The notes under the pieces are model-generated. The model ran no database searches and was not told the DNA's origin. It saw nothing but the letters and a program-made list of their open reading frames with translations. A stretch of 64,000 bases of DNA from Bacillota bacterium (GTDB lineage: Bacteria > Bacillota > Clostridia > Christensenellales > CAG-138): the NCBI GenBank assembly GCA_023400985.1, contig JAEXEN010000029.1, positions 122,341 to 186,340 of the forward strand. Direction: 5' to 3'. Position 1 is the first letter of the stretch. Each line of letters starts with the position of its first letter. Shown here in pieces: positions 42,401 through 51,422 of the stretch. The translations under genes were made by a program, and so were the position numbers.

Positions 42401-45298
42401 ATGCTTGCGGCGAAAGAAAAATACCCCTCTCTATATAAAAACCTCGGCGCCATACAAAAAAAGACATTTCGCCTTTGCGCGAAGCTTGGGGTTTCCATAT
42501 TAAAAAGCGCGGAGCCCATCCCGTTTTCGGAGCTGAAGGGGAGCTCTTTCCGTCCCGTAAAACCCATGGAGCCATGGGGCAGGACGTTTTCGTGCGCGTG
42601 GCTCAGGCTTGCGGGCATTGTGCCGCAAAACGTCGTTCATCCCATGCTCGTGCTCGATAACACCGGGGAGTGCCTCTTGTACACGGAAGACGGCGCCCCG
42701 TTCGACGCGGTCACCTTCGTGAATACCAATGGCGACCTGCCGCAAAGCGCCGGCAGACGCCGTTTGAACGACCTGCCTTTCCGGCCGGGCGAAAGCTTCA
42801 CCGTGTACGGCGATTGCGGCTTCAACGGCTTTATCCCGATGCAGTTCGACCAAGGCCTGTTTCGCGGCGCGTGGGTGGGGGAAAGGGATGAGGCTGCCTT
42901 TGCCTACTATTACGATTATCTCACGCTCCTGCTCCTCGCGGGTTCCACAGAGGACGCGGCGCTTTCTAAGACGCTCGCCTCCGCGCTTCAAACATCGTTT
43001 GCTGTATTTCAAAAAGGAAGCGCCGTAAACGCGCGGGAAATTCTGGCGCCGCATTTGAATAAGGGGTCCGCCGACGAGTTTCTCTTTACCGCCATCGGCC
43101 ACGGGCATCTCGATCTCGCGTGGCTCTGGCCCATACGCGAGACCGTAAGAAAGGCGGCGCGAACATATTCCATCGCGCTCAAAAACATCGAGAGATACCC
43201 TTGGTATATTTACGGTACGAGCCAGCCGCAGCAGCTTCTTTGGATGAAAGAAAAGTATCCTTCCGTGTTTGCGGGCGTCAAAAAAGCGATTGCGGACGGC
43301 CGCATCGAGGCGCAGGGCGGCTTCTTCGTCGAGTGCGATACCAATCTGCCTTCCGGCGAGTCTCTCATCCGCCAGGCGCTTTACGGAAAGCGCGTCTGGG
43401 AGGGGGAATTTTCGCAAAAACTGCGCATGTGCTGGCTGCCGGACGCGTTCGGCTACAGCGGCAACCTGCCGCAGATCCTGAAGAAATGCGGCATGGATTA
43501 TTTTTCCACCATCAAGCTTTCGTGGAACAGGGTAAACGTGTTTCCCTACCGCACGTTTTACTGGCAGGGCATTGACGGGAGCCGCATGCTCGTGCATATG
43601 CCCCCCGAGGGAGATTACACGAGCGCGGCCGGCGCGCATAACGTCCTTGCCGCCATGGCGCGCAATCCCGAAAAGGAGCTTGAAACCGCGCTTTTGGTGT
43701 ACGGCGCGGGCGACGGCGGCGGCGGCCCCGCCGAGCGGCATGTGGAACTTTTGCAACGCGAATGGAGTCTGGGTGGTCTCCCGCGCATAACGCCGGGCAA
43801 GGCGGAAAGCTTTTTCGACGAGCTTTCGAAAAAGAACATCGAGCACAGCTACACGGGCGAGCTCTATTTGGAGACCCATCAGGGCACCTACACCACGCAG
43901 GGCAAAAACAAGTTTTATAACCGCCTGTGCGAAAGGCTTCTGCACGAGGCGGAGGCCGTTTCCGTGCTCACGGGGCTTTCGCTTCCCAAGGAGGAGCTCG
44001 ACGCGATATGGCAGGAAGTGCTTCTCTACCAGTTCCACGATATCATCCCCGGCTCGTCCGTCAAGCGCGTGTACGACGAAACAACCCCGCGCTACGAGGC
44101 GATCGCAGGGCAACTCAACGGCTTTATCGGCGAAGCGCTGAAGGGAGGCGCGGAAAAGCCCCTTGCGGCGGTCAACCTCACCTCGTTTTACCGCGACGAA
44201 TACGTGAAGCATGAGGAAAAGTGGTACCGCGCGCGCGTAAAGCCCTATGCGGCCGCGGCTTTGGAGGAGGCGGAGGGGAGCGCGCCGTCGCTTGCCTTTG
44301 CCGAAAATACCATGACAAACGGCACACTGACGCTCACCTTCTCGGAGACCGGCGAGATCGTATCCTGCAAGCACAAAAACGGCCGCGAGCTTTCGGGCGG
44401 TTTCTTGAACCGTCTTATGCTCTATCAGGACAGGTACATGCACCCCTTCAACGCGTGGGATATCGACCAAAGCTATTACAAGCGCCGCGCGAAAGCTTTG
44501 AAGGCGCTTTCGAGCAAAACGCAGCTTGACGGCAGGCGCGTCGTGCGAAAAAGCCTTTATAAATTCGGCAAATCCTCCGTTTGGCAGGATGTCATTTTGG
44601 ACCTCGACAGCGATACCGTCCGCTTCGAGACCTATGCGGACTGGCATGAGACCTTCAAAATGCTGCGGGCGGATTTTGACCCGAAAGACTACGGCGATAC
44701 CGTGCGCTGTGAGATACAGTTCGGCAGCATCGAAAGGAAGACGACGGAAGAAAACAGCGTCGAGCGCGCGCAGTTTGAAGTTTGCGCCCATAAATACGTC
44801 GCCGTGCAGGGCGAAAACGGCGGCTTCGCGCTTTTGAACGACTGCAAGTACGGTCATCGCGCCAAAAACGGAAAGCTGAGCCTGAATCTTCTCCGTTCGC
44901 CCGTTTTCCCGGACCCCAAGGCGGATAAGGGCGAGCATCGCTTCACCTACGCGTTTTGCCCGTTTGAAAAGGACGATCTTCTTAAGCCTGTGCGCGAGGG
45001 TTATCGCCTCAACAACCCCTTGCGCGTAAGCGATTGCGGGGAGTTTGAAAGCCTGTTCTCGTCAGAAAACCCCGCGGTGGTCCTTGAAACCGTAAAGGCG
45101 GCCGAAAACGGAAGCGGCGTAGTATTGCGTCTTTACGAATCGCTTGGGAAAGACACCGTCACGCGTGTTGCGGCTTCCGTTCCTTATAAAAAGGCGCTCC
45201 TTGCCGATATGCTCGAAAACGGGCTTGGGGAAGCGGACTTAAACGACCTTCGCTTTACGCCTTTCGAGGTAAAAACCATCCTTCTGGGCGAGAGGTAA
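42401..45298 (+). CDS. GH38 alpha-mannosidase
   Basis: 965 residues, no signal peptide, so cytoplasmic. The GH38 zinc site is in GHGHLDLAWLWPIRET (near residue 233); the nucleophile Asp is in CWLPDAFGYSGNLPQILKK (near 348). The C-terminal beta-rich domains follow to the end. It trims alpha-mannosides taken up as oligosaccharides. A GPH-type transporter began just 5 bases after its stop but is now broken. Start ATG after AAGGAAGTGCGGCC. Confidence 0.93.
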   Translation: MLAAKEKYPSLYKNLGAIQKKTFRLCAKLGVSILKSAEPIPFSELKGSSFRPVKPMEPWGRTFSCAWLRLAGIVPQNVVHPMLVLDNTGECLLYTEDGAPFDAVTFVNTNGDLPQSAGRRRLNDLPFRPGESFTVYGDCGFNGFIPMQFDQGLFRGAWVGERDEAAFAYYYDYLTLLLLAGSTEDAALSKTLASALQTSFAVFQKGSAVNAREILAPHLNKGSADEFLFTAIGHGHLDLAWLWPIRETVRKAARTYSIALKNIERYPWYIYGTSQPQQLLWMKEKYPSVFAGVKKAIADGRIEAQGGFFVECDTNLPSGESLIRQALYGKRVWEGEFSQKLRMCWLPDAFGYSGNLPQILKKCGMDYFSTIKLSWNRVNVFPYRTFYWQGIDGSRMLVHMPPEGDYTSAAGAHNVLAAMARNPEKELETALLVYGAGDGGGGPAERHVELLQREWSLGGLPRITPGKAESFFDELSKKNIEHSYTGELYLETHQGTYTTQGKNKFYNRLCERLLHEAEAVSVLTGLSLPKEELDAIWQEVLLYQFHDIIPGSSVKRVYDETTPRYEAIAGQLNGFIGEALKGGAEKPLAAVNLTSFYRDEYVKHEEKWYRARVKPYAAAALEEAEGSAPSLAFAENTMTNGTLTLTFSETGEIVSCKHKNGRELSGGFLNRLMLYQDRYMHPFNAWDIDQSYYKRRAKALKALSSKTQLDGRRVVRKSLYKFGKSSVWQDVILDLDSDTVRFETYADWHETFKMLRADFDPKDYGDTVRCEIQFGSIERKTTEENSVERAQFEVCAHKYVAVQGENGGFALLNDCKYGHRAKNGKLSLNLLRSPVFPDPKADKGEHRFTYAFCPFEKDDLLKPVREGYRLNNPLRVSDCGEFESLFSSENPAVVLETVKAAENGSGVVLRLYESLGKDTVTRVAASVPYKKALLADMLENGLGEADLNDLRFTPFEVKTILLGER

Positions 45299-45303
45299 AA
45301 CCG

Positions 45304-45627
45304 ATGGAGCAAAGGCGGTTGCCGGCGCGGACGCAGCGCGTCAGCGTGGTGGCGGCGGGCTTCGGGCAGAACATGGTGCTCACGTTCGTCAGCACCTTCC
45401 TTTTGATGTACCTCACGCAGTATGCGGGGATCAGCAAAAAGGGTCTCGTGGCGGTCACCGCCATAATGAGTGCGGGCAAGGTGTTCGACGCGCTCAATGA
45501 TCCTCTGATGGGAACGCTCGTCGACAAGACCCGCACGCTATATGATGGGTGGGCAGTTGTTGTCGTAATTTGTACTTTTTTGTCGCGTATTGCAAAAAAT
45601 ATAGACATATATTCTTTATTGTTATAG
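45304..45627 (+). pseudogene. GPH-family transporter, truncated 5' part
   Basis: The first about 79 codons are a normal GPH symporter start, up to AGKVFDALNDPLMGTLVDKTRT, the conserved first-loop motif. The frame then runs about 29 codons into unrelated AT-rich sequence (YDGWAVVVVICTFLSR...) and stops. The break is near 45540. The start has GAGAGG upstream. It was probably the partner transporter of the mannosidase before foreign DNA cut it. Confidence 0.85.
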
Positions 45628-45673
45628 ACTGTGTTTGCCAGATTATCTCAATTGAATGAAGGAGGGTATAATA

Positions 45674-46096
45674 ATGCTTAGAGCCAAAAAGAGCCGCTTG
45701 CTTATTGCAGTTCTGATTTCCTTGTTGATGCTTACATCTTTTGCAACCTTTACTTTTGCGAGCACAGGACCGTACAGCACATATTTGCCTGGTTTTAGTC
45801 TTCATGGTACACTTGTTGACTATACAGCACGCAGTACATCTACTGGGGGAATGAGCAATACGTGTACCCGCTCAATAGCGCTTCCATCTACCGATGTGGA
45901 TTATTTTATCACTTGGATAGATCAGCAAAGTATTGGTGGGCCCGTAACCTATGATCTGACGATAAAACAGGGACAAAGTCTATCATATAGCATGAAAGCA
46001 TATCCCAGTGTGGGAGAGAATGTGCGAGCCAGAGGTCGTACTACAAGTATTCTTATTGATCAAATGGAAGTAAAAGGTTCTATTAACTTCAACTGA
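45674..46096 (+). CDS. Small secreted protein of unknown function
   Basis: 140 residues. Basic N-terminus (LRAKKSRLL), hydrophobic core and cleavage site near FTFAS (about residue 30) form a signal peptide; the mature part of about 110 residues is polar, rich in Ser/Thr/Gly, with one Cys and no known motif. It is the first gene of a six-gene operon whose other members are membrane proteins and an ABC ATPase, so it may be the exported or sensed product. GAAGGAGGGTATAATA before ATG. Not recognised. Confidence 0.75.
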   Translation: MLRAKKSRLLIAVLISLLMLTSFATFTFASTGPYSTYLPGFSLHGTLVDYTARSTSTGGMSNTCTRSIALPSTDVDYFITWIDQQSIGGPVTYDLTIKQGQSLSYSMKAYPSVGENVRARGRTTSILIDQMEVKGSINFN

Positions 46097-46136
46097 CGTT
46101 ATTTAATTATCAGGATTTGTGCGTTTCGGGGTGTAT

Positions 46137-46958
46137 ATGCTCGTTGAATTTCGAAAACTTCTCGCTCGTCAGGAGTTCTATATTGCATTATTGTCCAGCA
46201 CCGCTATAGCGGTGCTGGGCTTGGTTAGCATAGTAAAAGCCAACTATTTGCTTCGCTCGGACTATTATCCTACCGCTTTTCAGGCCGCTTTGGTGATGGG
46301 GGGTGACATCGGCGAGCTGTATGCCATTTTTCTGCTGCCACTACTTGCAGTGTTGCCATATGCTGACAATTACCTGCTGGAGCGCAAAAGCGGTGTGCAC
46401 ATCGCCTGTCTGACCCGGCAAAGTCGGCTTCGGTATTTTTTAAATAAAGCCTTTGTTGTATGGATATCGGCAGTAGCTTTGATATTCCTTTCGTATTTAT
46501 TAAACCAACTGCTTTGTTTGATTGCCTTTCCTGTCATGCGTGTTTCAAATATAAACCGAAGCGGCTACGATATCTATAGTATGGAGGTATTTCGGGAAAC
46601 AGCGACCAATCCCACGATGTTGTTGCAATTAAACCACCCCTTGCTCCGCAATATCCTGCATACGCTGTATGCCTGTTATTATGGCGGCGGCATCGCCTTA
46701 TTGGCGTATATGGCAACCCTTTATCTTAAGATGAATCGCGCTCTTGCCAATGTGCTGCCTGTGCTTGTTTTTTCCGCGTTTGTTTACGTGGGAATTATGA
46801 TATTTGGCGCCAATGGCGTTCTGCCCAGCGGCATTATTTATGCGAGTTCTTATAGAATAACTTCTTATCTGCCAATGATTATTGCCGTCGCGGCAATCTA
46901 TTGTACAAGTGTTGTTGGTATACTGGTAAAATCTTACCGATCGGTTGACATTTTATGA
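46137..46958 (+). CDS. ABC-2-like membrane protein
   Basis: 273 residues with about six helices, starting MLVEFRKLLARQEFYIALL, the amphipathic N-terminal form usual in ABC-2 permeases, followed by a large loop (about 55-75) and later helices. It has no catalytic motif. Likely part of the permease for the ATPase encoded downstream. GTG at 46119 is an alternative start. The last bases overlap the next gene by ATGA. Confidence 0.75.
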   Translation: MLVEFRKLLARQEFYIALLSSTAIAVLGLVSIVKANYLLRSDYYPTAFQAALVMGGDIGELYAIFLLPLLAVLPYADNYLLERKSGVHIACLTRQSRLRYFLNKAFVVWISAVALIFLSYLLNQLLCLIAFPVMRVSNINRSGYDIYSMEVFRETATNPTMLLQLNHPLLRNILHTLYACYYGGGIALLAYMATLYLKMNRALANVLPVLVFSAFVYVGIMIFGANGVLPSGIIYASSYRITSYLPMIIAVAAIYCTSVVGILVKSYRSVDIL

Positions 46959-47665
46959 TTGGTGCGTTAGCTTTGTTCCAAGTGATACGCAAGGCAAAGA
47001 CGACATACATAACCGGGGCGGCCTTAATCAGTTCCGCTGTTTTGTGCGCCTTGCTTCCAAACAGGGTGCCTGAAATCCCCGGTCTTTCGTTTTTGCTTTC
47101 CTTTAATATGCAGTTTTCCCATTTCCTTATTCAGTATCCGCTGATGCTGCTGTTCGCATTGCCTCTCTTTTCTGTTGTGCAAAATGACATGCTGCGGGTG
47201 CGACATATGACGCAGGATAAGGTTTTTCAGACGGAAGCCGTCACAGCGCTGGTACTGTCGGCGCTTTACGCACTACAGCGAATCGTGATTGAACGGGGGT
47301 TCTATCTGGCGATGGGCGGCAAATGGGACGTGGCCATCTTTGCGGTGGAGCTGAGTCTGATCCTGATGACCACCTATATGACGCTCTTACTCTATCTTGC
47401 CATAAAGGCACTTTTGCACAAAAGCGTTTGGTCTGTACTGGTGTTGACTACGTTGCTGGCCGTGGACGCCATGACGGCGCTGCTGCATTTTCCATTGCTG
47501 CCCGAAAGTCTGTTTCTGTTTACACGTCCCTTAAATTTTGTGGTAATTATGGCGACGGAGGGCATGGCAGAAAGCCTGTTTTGGTGTAGCCTGTCGCTAA
47601 CTAAAGTAATGGCTTCATTGTTGCTGCTATGGCTGGCGAAGGGAAGGGCGGAATATTATGTATAA
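46955..47665 (+). CDS. Membrane protein of the ABC operon
   Basis: 236 residues, about six helices, starting MIGALALFQVIRKAKTTYI. There is no similarity I can name; general shape is of an ABC-2 subunit. It starts within the stop of the previous gene (ATGA) without its own ribosome site, and overlaps the next gene by 8 bases, so translation is coupled. Confidence 0.7.
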   Translation: MIGALALFQVIRKAKTTYITGAALISSAVLCALLPNRVPEIPGLSFLLSFNMQFSHFLIQYPLMLLFALPLFSVVQNDMLRVRHMTQDKVFQTEAVTALVLSALYALQRIVIERGFYLAMGGKWDVAIFAVELSLILMTTYMTLLLYLAIKALLHKSVWSVLVLTTLLAVDAMTALLHFPLLPESLFLFTRPLNFVVIMATEGMAESLFWCSLSLTKVMASLLLLWLAKGRAEYYV

Positions 47666-48431
47666 CCGCCGCGCCGTTCGATTATTGTGGGGCGCTGCGC
47701 TGACCATATTGCTGTTTCTGTTTTCACCCTTTGGCTATAGCGGATCGGCACAAATGCAACTGGTTGTTATTTTCGGCGGTTATATGTCTTTTGACGATTT
47801 CAGTGTGATCCGTGCATTGGCGTTTTGCCTACCCTTTGTGACGCATCTTGCGCTGATGGGCGACATGTTTCGCGACGATTTCGACACGGCCAACATTTAT
47901 TTATTTACTCGCGGCAAAAGTAAACGCGGATGGCTGGTTGGAAAAGCTATGGCAGTAGTGGCGCTCTCTTTACTGTACTACATGGTTTTATTCGTAACAG
48001 CCTTGTGCTGCTCCGCTGTGCTTGGATATACCTTTGAACCTACGGCAATTTTGCTGACCATACTCGAGCTGCTTTTGACCCTTGCGCTTACAAATACGCT
48101 GATTATTCTGTTCGCCGGTCTGCTATCCATTAAGCACAGTCCGCCTGTTGTTTATACCCTCTCGATAGTGGCATATTCAAGCTGGATCGTACTGCTGCCA
48201 TTGGTTAGCGACTTTAGCACGCTGGTACAAATTGTGCCTATGACACACAGCATAATGCTGGCACATAAGCTTCCCTCCGTGTTTCACGAATTACAGGGAC
48301 ATCTTGGCACCAAGCTGGGTATACCAATACCGCAGACCGTGATTGGAATGTTCATCGGAGGACTTGTGCTGCTTTTCATAAGCACAATGTGGATACAAAA
48401 GACCGACCTAATGAAAGGAAACGAAAGATGA
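47658..48431 (+). CDS. Third membrane protein of the ABC operon
   Basis: 257 residues, about six to seven helices, beginning MYNRRAVRLLWGAALTILLF. A cytoplasmic-type loop with FRDDFDTANIYLFTRGKSKRGWLVGKA lies near residues 75-100, a place and character seen in ABC-2 permeases (also in the first membrane protein, LLERKSGVHIACLTRQSRLRYFLNKA). The likeness of the two loops suggests distant relatedness. Overlaps the ATPase gene by 4 bases. Confidence 0.72.
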   Translation: MYNRRAVRLLWGAALTILLFLFSPFGYSGSAQMQLVVIFGGYMSFDDFSVIRALAFCLPFVTHLALMGDMFRDDFDTANIYLFTRGKSKRGWLVGKAMAVVALSLLYYMVLFVTALCCSAVLGYTFEPTAILLTILELLLTLALTNTLIILFAGLLSIKHSPPVVYTLSIVAYSSWIVLLPLVSDFSTLVQIVPMTHSIMLAHKLPSVFHELQGHLGTKLGIPIPQTVIGMFIGGLVLLFISTMWIQKTDLMKGNER

Positions 48432-49054
48432 GCGTCCGTCTGCTTCACGCAACCAAGCAAATAAAGGGTATAACCGTATTATCTGACGTAAATTTTGAAA
48501 TGGATATCGGCAAAATATATGGCCTTTGGGGGCGCAACGGTAGCGGGAAAACGATGCTGCTGCGGTTGATTGCAGGATTGATTCGCCCTACTCATGGCGA
48601 AGTTCATGTTTTCGGAAAACGCCTTGGCGTGGACGCGGACTTTCCCGAGAATATGGGTATCATCATAGAAAACGTCGGGTTTTGGTCGGAGTACACGGGC
48701 ATGGAGTGCCTTCGGATACTGGCCAGTATCCGAAAAAAGATCGGCGAAGGTGAGATGCGTCAGGCGCTGTCGCGCGTCGGGCTGGATCCCGACGACAAAC
48801 GGAGGTATCGCCAATACTCGCTGGGTATGAAGCAAAAACTGGCCATCGCCCAGGCCATCATGGAAAAACCAAACTTGATTTTGCTCGACGAACCCACCAA
48901 TAGCCTAGACACGGAGAGCGTCAAAAATGTGCGCAGCGTGCTCATCGAAGAACGTGCGCGGGGAGCGCTGATCGTCGTGGCCAGTCACAATCAAGAAGAC
49001 ATCGAGCTGCTAGCCGATGAAACAATCCGTATCGTGGACGGTAAAGTACAATGA
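48428..49054 (+). CDS. ABC transporter ATPase
   Basis: 208 residues. Walker A GRNGSGKTM (Met in place of the usual Ser/Thr), a Q-loop-region sequence GIIIENVGFW, signature YSLGMKQKLAIAQA, Walker B LILLDEPTNSLD and VASHNQ (Asn-Gln after the switch His). The LGMKQK signature and IENVGF are typical of CcmA-type ATPases serving bacteriocin-immunity and drug-efflux ABC-2 exporters. ATG at 48428 follows AAAGGAAACGAAAG. Confidence 0.92.
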   Translation: MSVRLLHATKQIKGITVLSDVNFEMDIGKIYGLWGRNGSGKTMLLRLIAGLIRPTHGEVHVFGKRLGVDADFPENMGIIIENVGFWSEYTGMECLRILASIRKKIGEGEMRQALSRVGLDPDDKRRYRQYSLGMKQKLAIAQAIMEKPNLILLDEPTNSLDTESVKNVRSVLIEERARGALIVVASHNQEDIELLADETIRIVDGKVQ

Positions 49055-49827
49055 AGCATCTATCGGGGAGAACGCGGCTTGCTATATTCATTGTTACGCT
49101 GACCCTGATTTTGGTTTTCGGGGTGGGTATCGCCGTGCAAACCAGAAAAGCAATTCAGGATACAGCGTACACCTTTGAAGATGTAAAGAAGATGAAAGTA
49201 CGATACGACGTCTATGGCCTGCCTTCCGATGAAACGCCCCTGTATGACCCTGCGGAACCGGTTGACACCCTCGCCGGTAATTTTTATATAAATAACAACG
49301 GAATCTCAATGAACGATGTGTATGACCGCTCTGATGTGATTGTAAAAGTACAGGCAACGGATGAGCGTTCTTTTCTCTATTCTTCCATATTGACCAAGGT
49401 AACCGTGTTGGATGTCTATAAAGGAGATCAACAACTGAAATCTGGCGATATCTATGTGTATGAATGGGCGCAAGTCGATGCAATGAACTTTCTTCTGCTC
49501 AATGGTACCTATAATATCATGAACACAGGAGATTCCTACTACCTCTTTTTAAGTCGTTTGCCCATGCCGCGAGGATATAATTATACTCCAAAGGAAATGA
49601 GAACTTATCTGTTAACCAATGTGTATATGGGGAAATACAATGTAAAAGTATGCGATGAAATGAAAGTTTTACCTCGAGCGGTAGAATTAAACGATGTCAG
49701 CGAATTTCCAGGCTATTCGGCAGTAAAAAGATGGGATATCCTGCCAGTATTGAATAAGCAACTCGAAATTTATCTGGACAATCGAAAAGCAGCATTGGTG
49801 TTGTTGGGTATTGAGGACGATTCATGA
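49051..49827 (+). CDS. Membrane-anchored extracytoplasmic protein
   Basis: 258 residues. One N-terminal helix (about 8-30) anchors an outside domain of about 225 residues. DRSDVIVKVQATDERSFLYSSILTKVTVLDVYKGD resembles the beta-barrel-like part of small cell-surface proteins of the type VKVVEVYKGDxLKxG seen in many Gram-positive lipoproteins. Its role next to the ABC exporter may be substrate hand-off or immunity (inference). Overlaps the ATPase gene by ATGA. Confidence 0.75.
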   Translation: MKHLSGRTRLAIFIVTLTLILVFGVGIAVQTRKAIQDTAYTFEDVKKMKVRYDVYGLPSDETPLYDPAEPVDTLAGNFYINNNGISMNDVYDRSDVIVKVQATDERSFLYSSILTKVTVLDVYKGDQQLKSGDIYVYEWAQVDAMNFLLLNGTYNIMNTGDSYYLFLSRLPMPRGYNYTPKEMRTYLLTNVYMGKYNVKVCDEMKVLPRAVELNDVSEFPGYSAVKRWDILPVLNKQLEIYLDNRKAALVLLGIEDDS

Positions 49828-50298
49828 TACGAACCTGACCATCATTTCCGCGTGAGAAGTCATAATTCAGTAAATATCTAGTTGAGAATTAACGCTTTGG
49901 AGAGTACCGTCTACTCTGTGGACCATTGCAGCCATAAATCCCAGTGAAATGCTCGGGTGGAATAATCGTCTTACAGTTTTTACTTTCTGTTTATCACATG
50001 CGTTGCCTCGAGTGGCTACACAAGATATTGATAGGCATGTACGGAATACCCAGTCATTGCATACTCTTCAGACGAGGCAATCAGGATCAGGCGGTAATTT
50101 TCTGTCCATAAATCGAAGTTTTTGAATTTCCCCAATCCTAGAAGAAGGACTTGTCTGGAATATGAACCATACCACGCACATGGGGATTCGAATCTCCCTC
50201 CGCTATCCAAAATGCACCATCAAAAATCTCGCATAGGAGGGAGCATCTTACAAATACTATGGGAAAGAAAAGCAACTAGCGCACAGGAGGACAATGCT
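49828..50298. other. Gene-free boundary region
   Basis: About 470 bases between the ABC operon and the spoVT remnant. It has no acceptable gene. At 50182-50209 the sequence GGGGATTCGAATCTCCC followed by TCCGCTATCCA resembles the T-arm and acceptor end of a tRNA, but no matching 5' half (TAGCGGA) exists nearby. It may be an old attachment-site scar. Confidence 0.4.
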
Positions 50299-50481
50299 TT
50301 GAAAGCAACAGGTATCGTAAGGCGCATCGACGAACTTGGGCGGGTCGTGATCCCCAAGGAGATCAGGCGGACCCTCCGCATCCGCGAGGGAGACCCGCTG
50401 CATAAAACATTGTCAGTGACGGAAATACTCTTATTTAGCCTAAATTCCTTTATAGCACGTAGTAAACGACAAATAATATAA
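50299..50481 (+). pseudogene. Truncated SpoVT/AbrB-type regulator
   Basis: TTG at 50299 after GGAGGACAATGC starts LKATGIVRRIDELGRVVIPKEIRRTLRIREGDPL, an intact SpoVT/AbrB DNA-binding swapped-hairpin start. After about codon 35 (near 50402) it runs into unrelated sequence (HKTLSVTEILLFS...) and stops. The first 100 bases have host-like GC content and what follows does not. In sporulating Firmicutes SpoVT controls late forespore genes; this copy lacks the GAF part, so it is broken or a paralogue fragment. Confidence 0.75.
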
Positions 50482-50484
50482 AGA

Positions 50485-50520
50485 ATACCGCAGCCCTCCT
50501 GCCAAAAGAAGCTGCGGTAT
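50485..50520. other. Hairpin past the spoVT break
   Basis: ATACCGCAGC pairs with GCTGCGGTAT around a 16-base loop. No T-run. The role is unclear: element end or weak terminator. Confidence 0.45.
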
Positions 50521-50636
50521 CGACCTGCAAATCCTTTTAAAGTGCATCCATGGTAGCGTAGCAACGGCGCGGGATGGGCCTCATTAACCAACGCGGCACT
50601 TATTTGGATGGCAGTATACTATCAAAGTATTTCTGA

Positions 50637-50662
50637 GAATGCAAGTTTTGCATTCTTTTTTT
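50637..50662 (+). terminator. Terminator directly before the first element gene
   Basis: GAATGCAA, GTT, TTGCATTC and seven Ts, only 21 bases before the next start codon. It insulates the module or acts as an attenuator. Confidence 0.75.
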
Positions 50663-50683
50663 ATTTCAAAGGAGGATATGCCG

Positions 50684-51085
50684 ATGAGTCAGAAGCAACA
50701 CGTAGATTCTTCTCCCCTGTTCGATGTTCAGAAATGCGCAGTTTGTGGATGTACTGATGATTGTGCCTGCCCCGGTGGATGCTATTGGGTTGCGGACAAT
50801 CTTTGTAGCCGATGTTCGGATGCGCCTATAGAGGTGCTTTGTTCGGACTGCATGATAAGCGCTGTCGCTGGTGTTCAATGTTATTGCGAGCATTGCTGTG
50901 AGAAAAATTGCGATGGCACATGCGGATATGGGAATGAAATGCAAGACGCTCCCTGTAAGGATTGGGAATGCGCCCATAAGGAACAATGCATGAGCGCACT
51001 TTTAGCAGGGTTTCAATGGCACAACGATGTGATGTTTGGCAAAATGGCTGACGATGTAGCTAAGGAGGTGACCGCAGATGATTAA
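50684..51085 (+). CDS. Cysteine-rich small protein
   Basis: 133 residues with some 20 cysteines. The start CAVCGCTDDCACPGGCYWV...LCSRC is a metal-binding-type pattern common in phage and mobile-element proteins; further C-x2-C pairs follow (CSDC, CEHCC, CGY, CKDWEC). The ligand, probably zinc, is inferred. ATG at 50684 is 8 bases from AAAGGAGG. Overlaps the next gene by 8 bases. First gene of the mobile module. Confidence 0.75.
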   Translation: MSQKQHVDSSPLFDVQKCAVCGCTDDCACPGGCYWVADNLCSRCSDAPIEVLCSDCMISAVAGVQCYCEHCCEKNCDGTCGYGNEMQDAPCKDWECAHKEQCMSALLAGFQWHNDVMFGKMADDVAKEVTADD

Positions 51086-51422
51086 GGGCGAGGAAATAAA
51101 ATTGCCTGGTAGGTGTAATATGTGCGATTCCAGCAGGATGATTTCGGCGAATGGGAACTTCTCGTTCCCTGCCTGCTTTCACCCGCCTTATAAGGGCAAG
51201 TGGTGCGCAGAAATTAAGGATTGCCCCATGAGCAATAATGAAAAACGCTATTGGGCGAACATAGCCAGAGAGCGCTGCGGATACTGGGATGTATGCGAAG
51301 ATCATGCTTGTCGTTGCTCTCCGAGTGCTGCGGTATCGCGGGGATTTAACGAGCAAGTTTACGAAAGCATGCGCTTGCAGAGGTTGCAGGAGGCTGAGGA
51401 GGAATTCTGGTATGAAAATTAG
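51078..51422 (+). CDS. Cysteine-containing hypothetical protein
   Basis: 114 residues with scattered cysteines (CNMC, CFHPP, WCAEIKDCPM, CGYWDVCEDHACRC), possibly a zinc-binding protein of the element. The C-terminus is helical and acidic (LQRLQEAEEEFWYEN). It starts within the previous gene and overlaps the next one by 11 bases. I do not recognise a family. Confidence 0.65.
   Translation: MIKGEEIKLPGRCNMCDSSRMISANGNFSFPACFHPPYKGKWCAEIKDCPMSNNEKRYWANIARERCGYWDVCEDHACRCSPSAAVSRGFNEQVYESMRLQRLQEAEEEFWYEN

Noticed and set aside
42500..44938. An 812-codon open frame on the minus strand inside the mannosidase gene
   Set aside because: It is the antisense shadow of a clear GH38 gene in GC-rich sequence; the protein has low-complexity Arg/Ala/Val content and no family motif.
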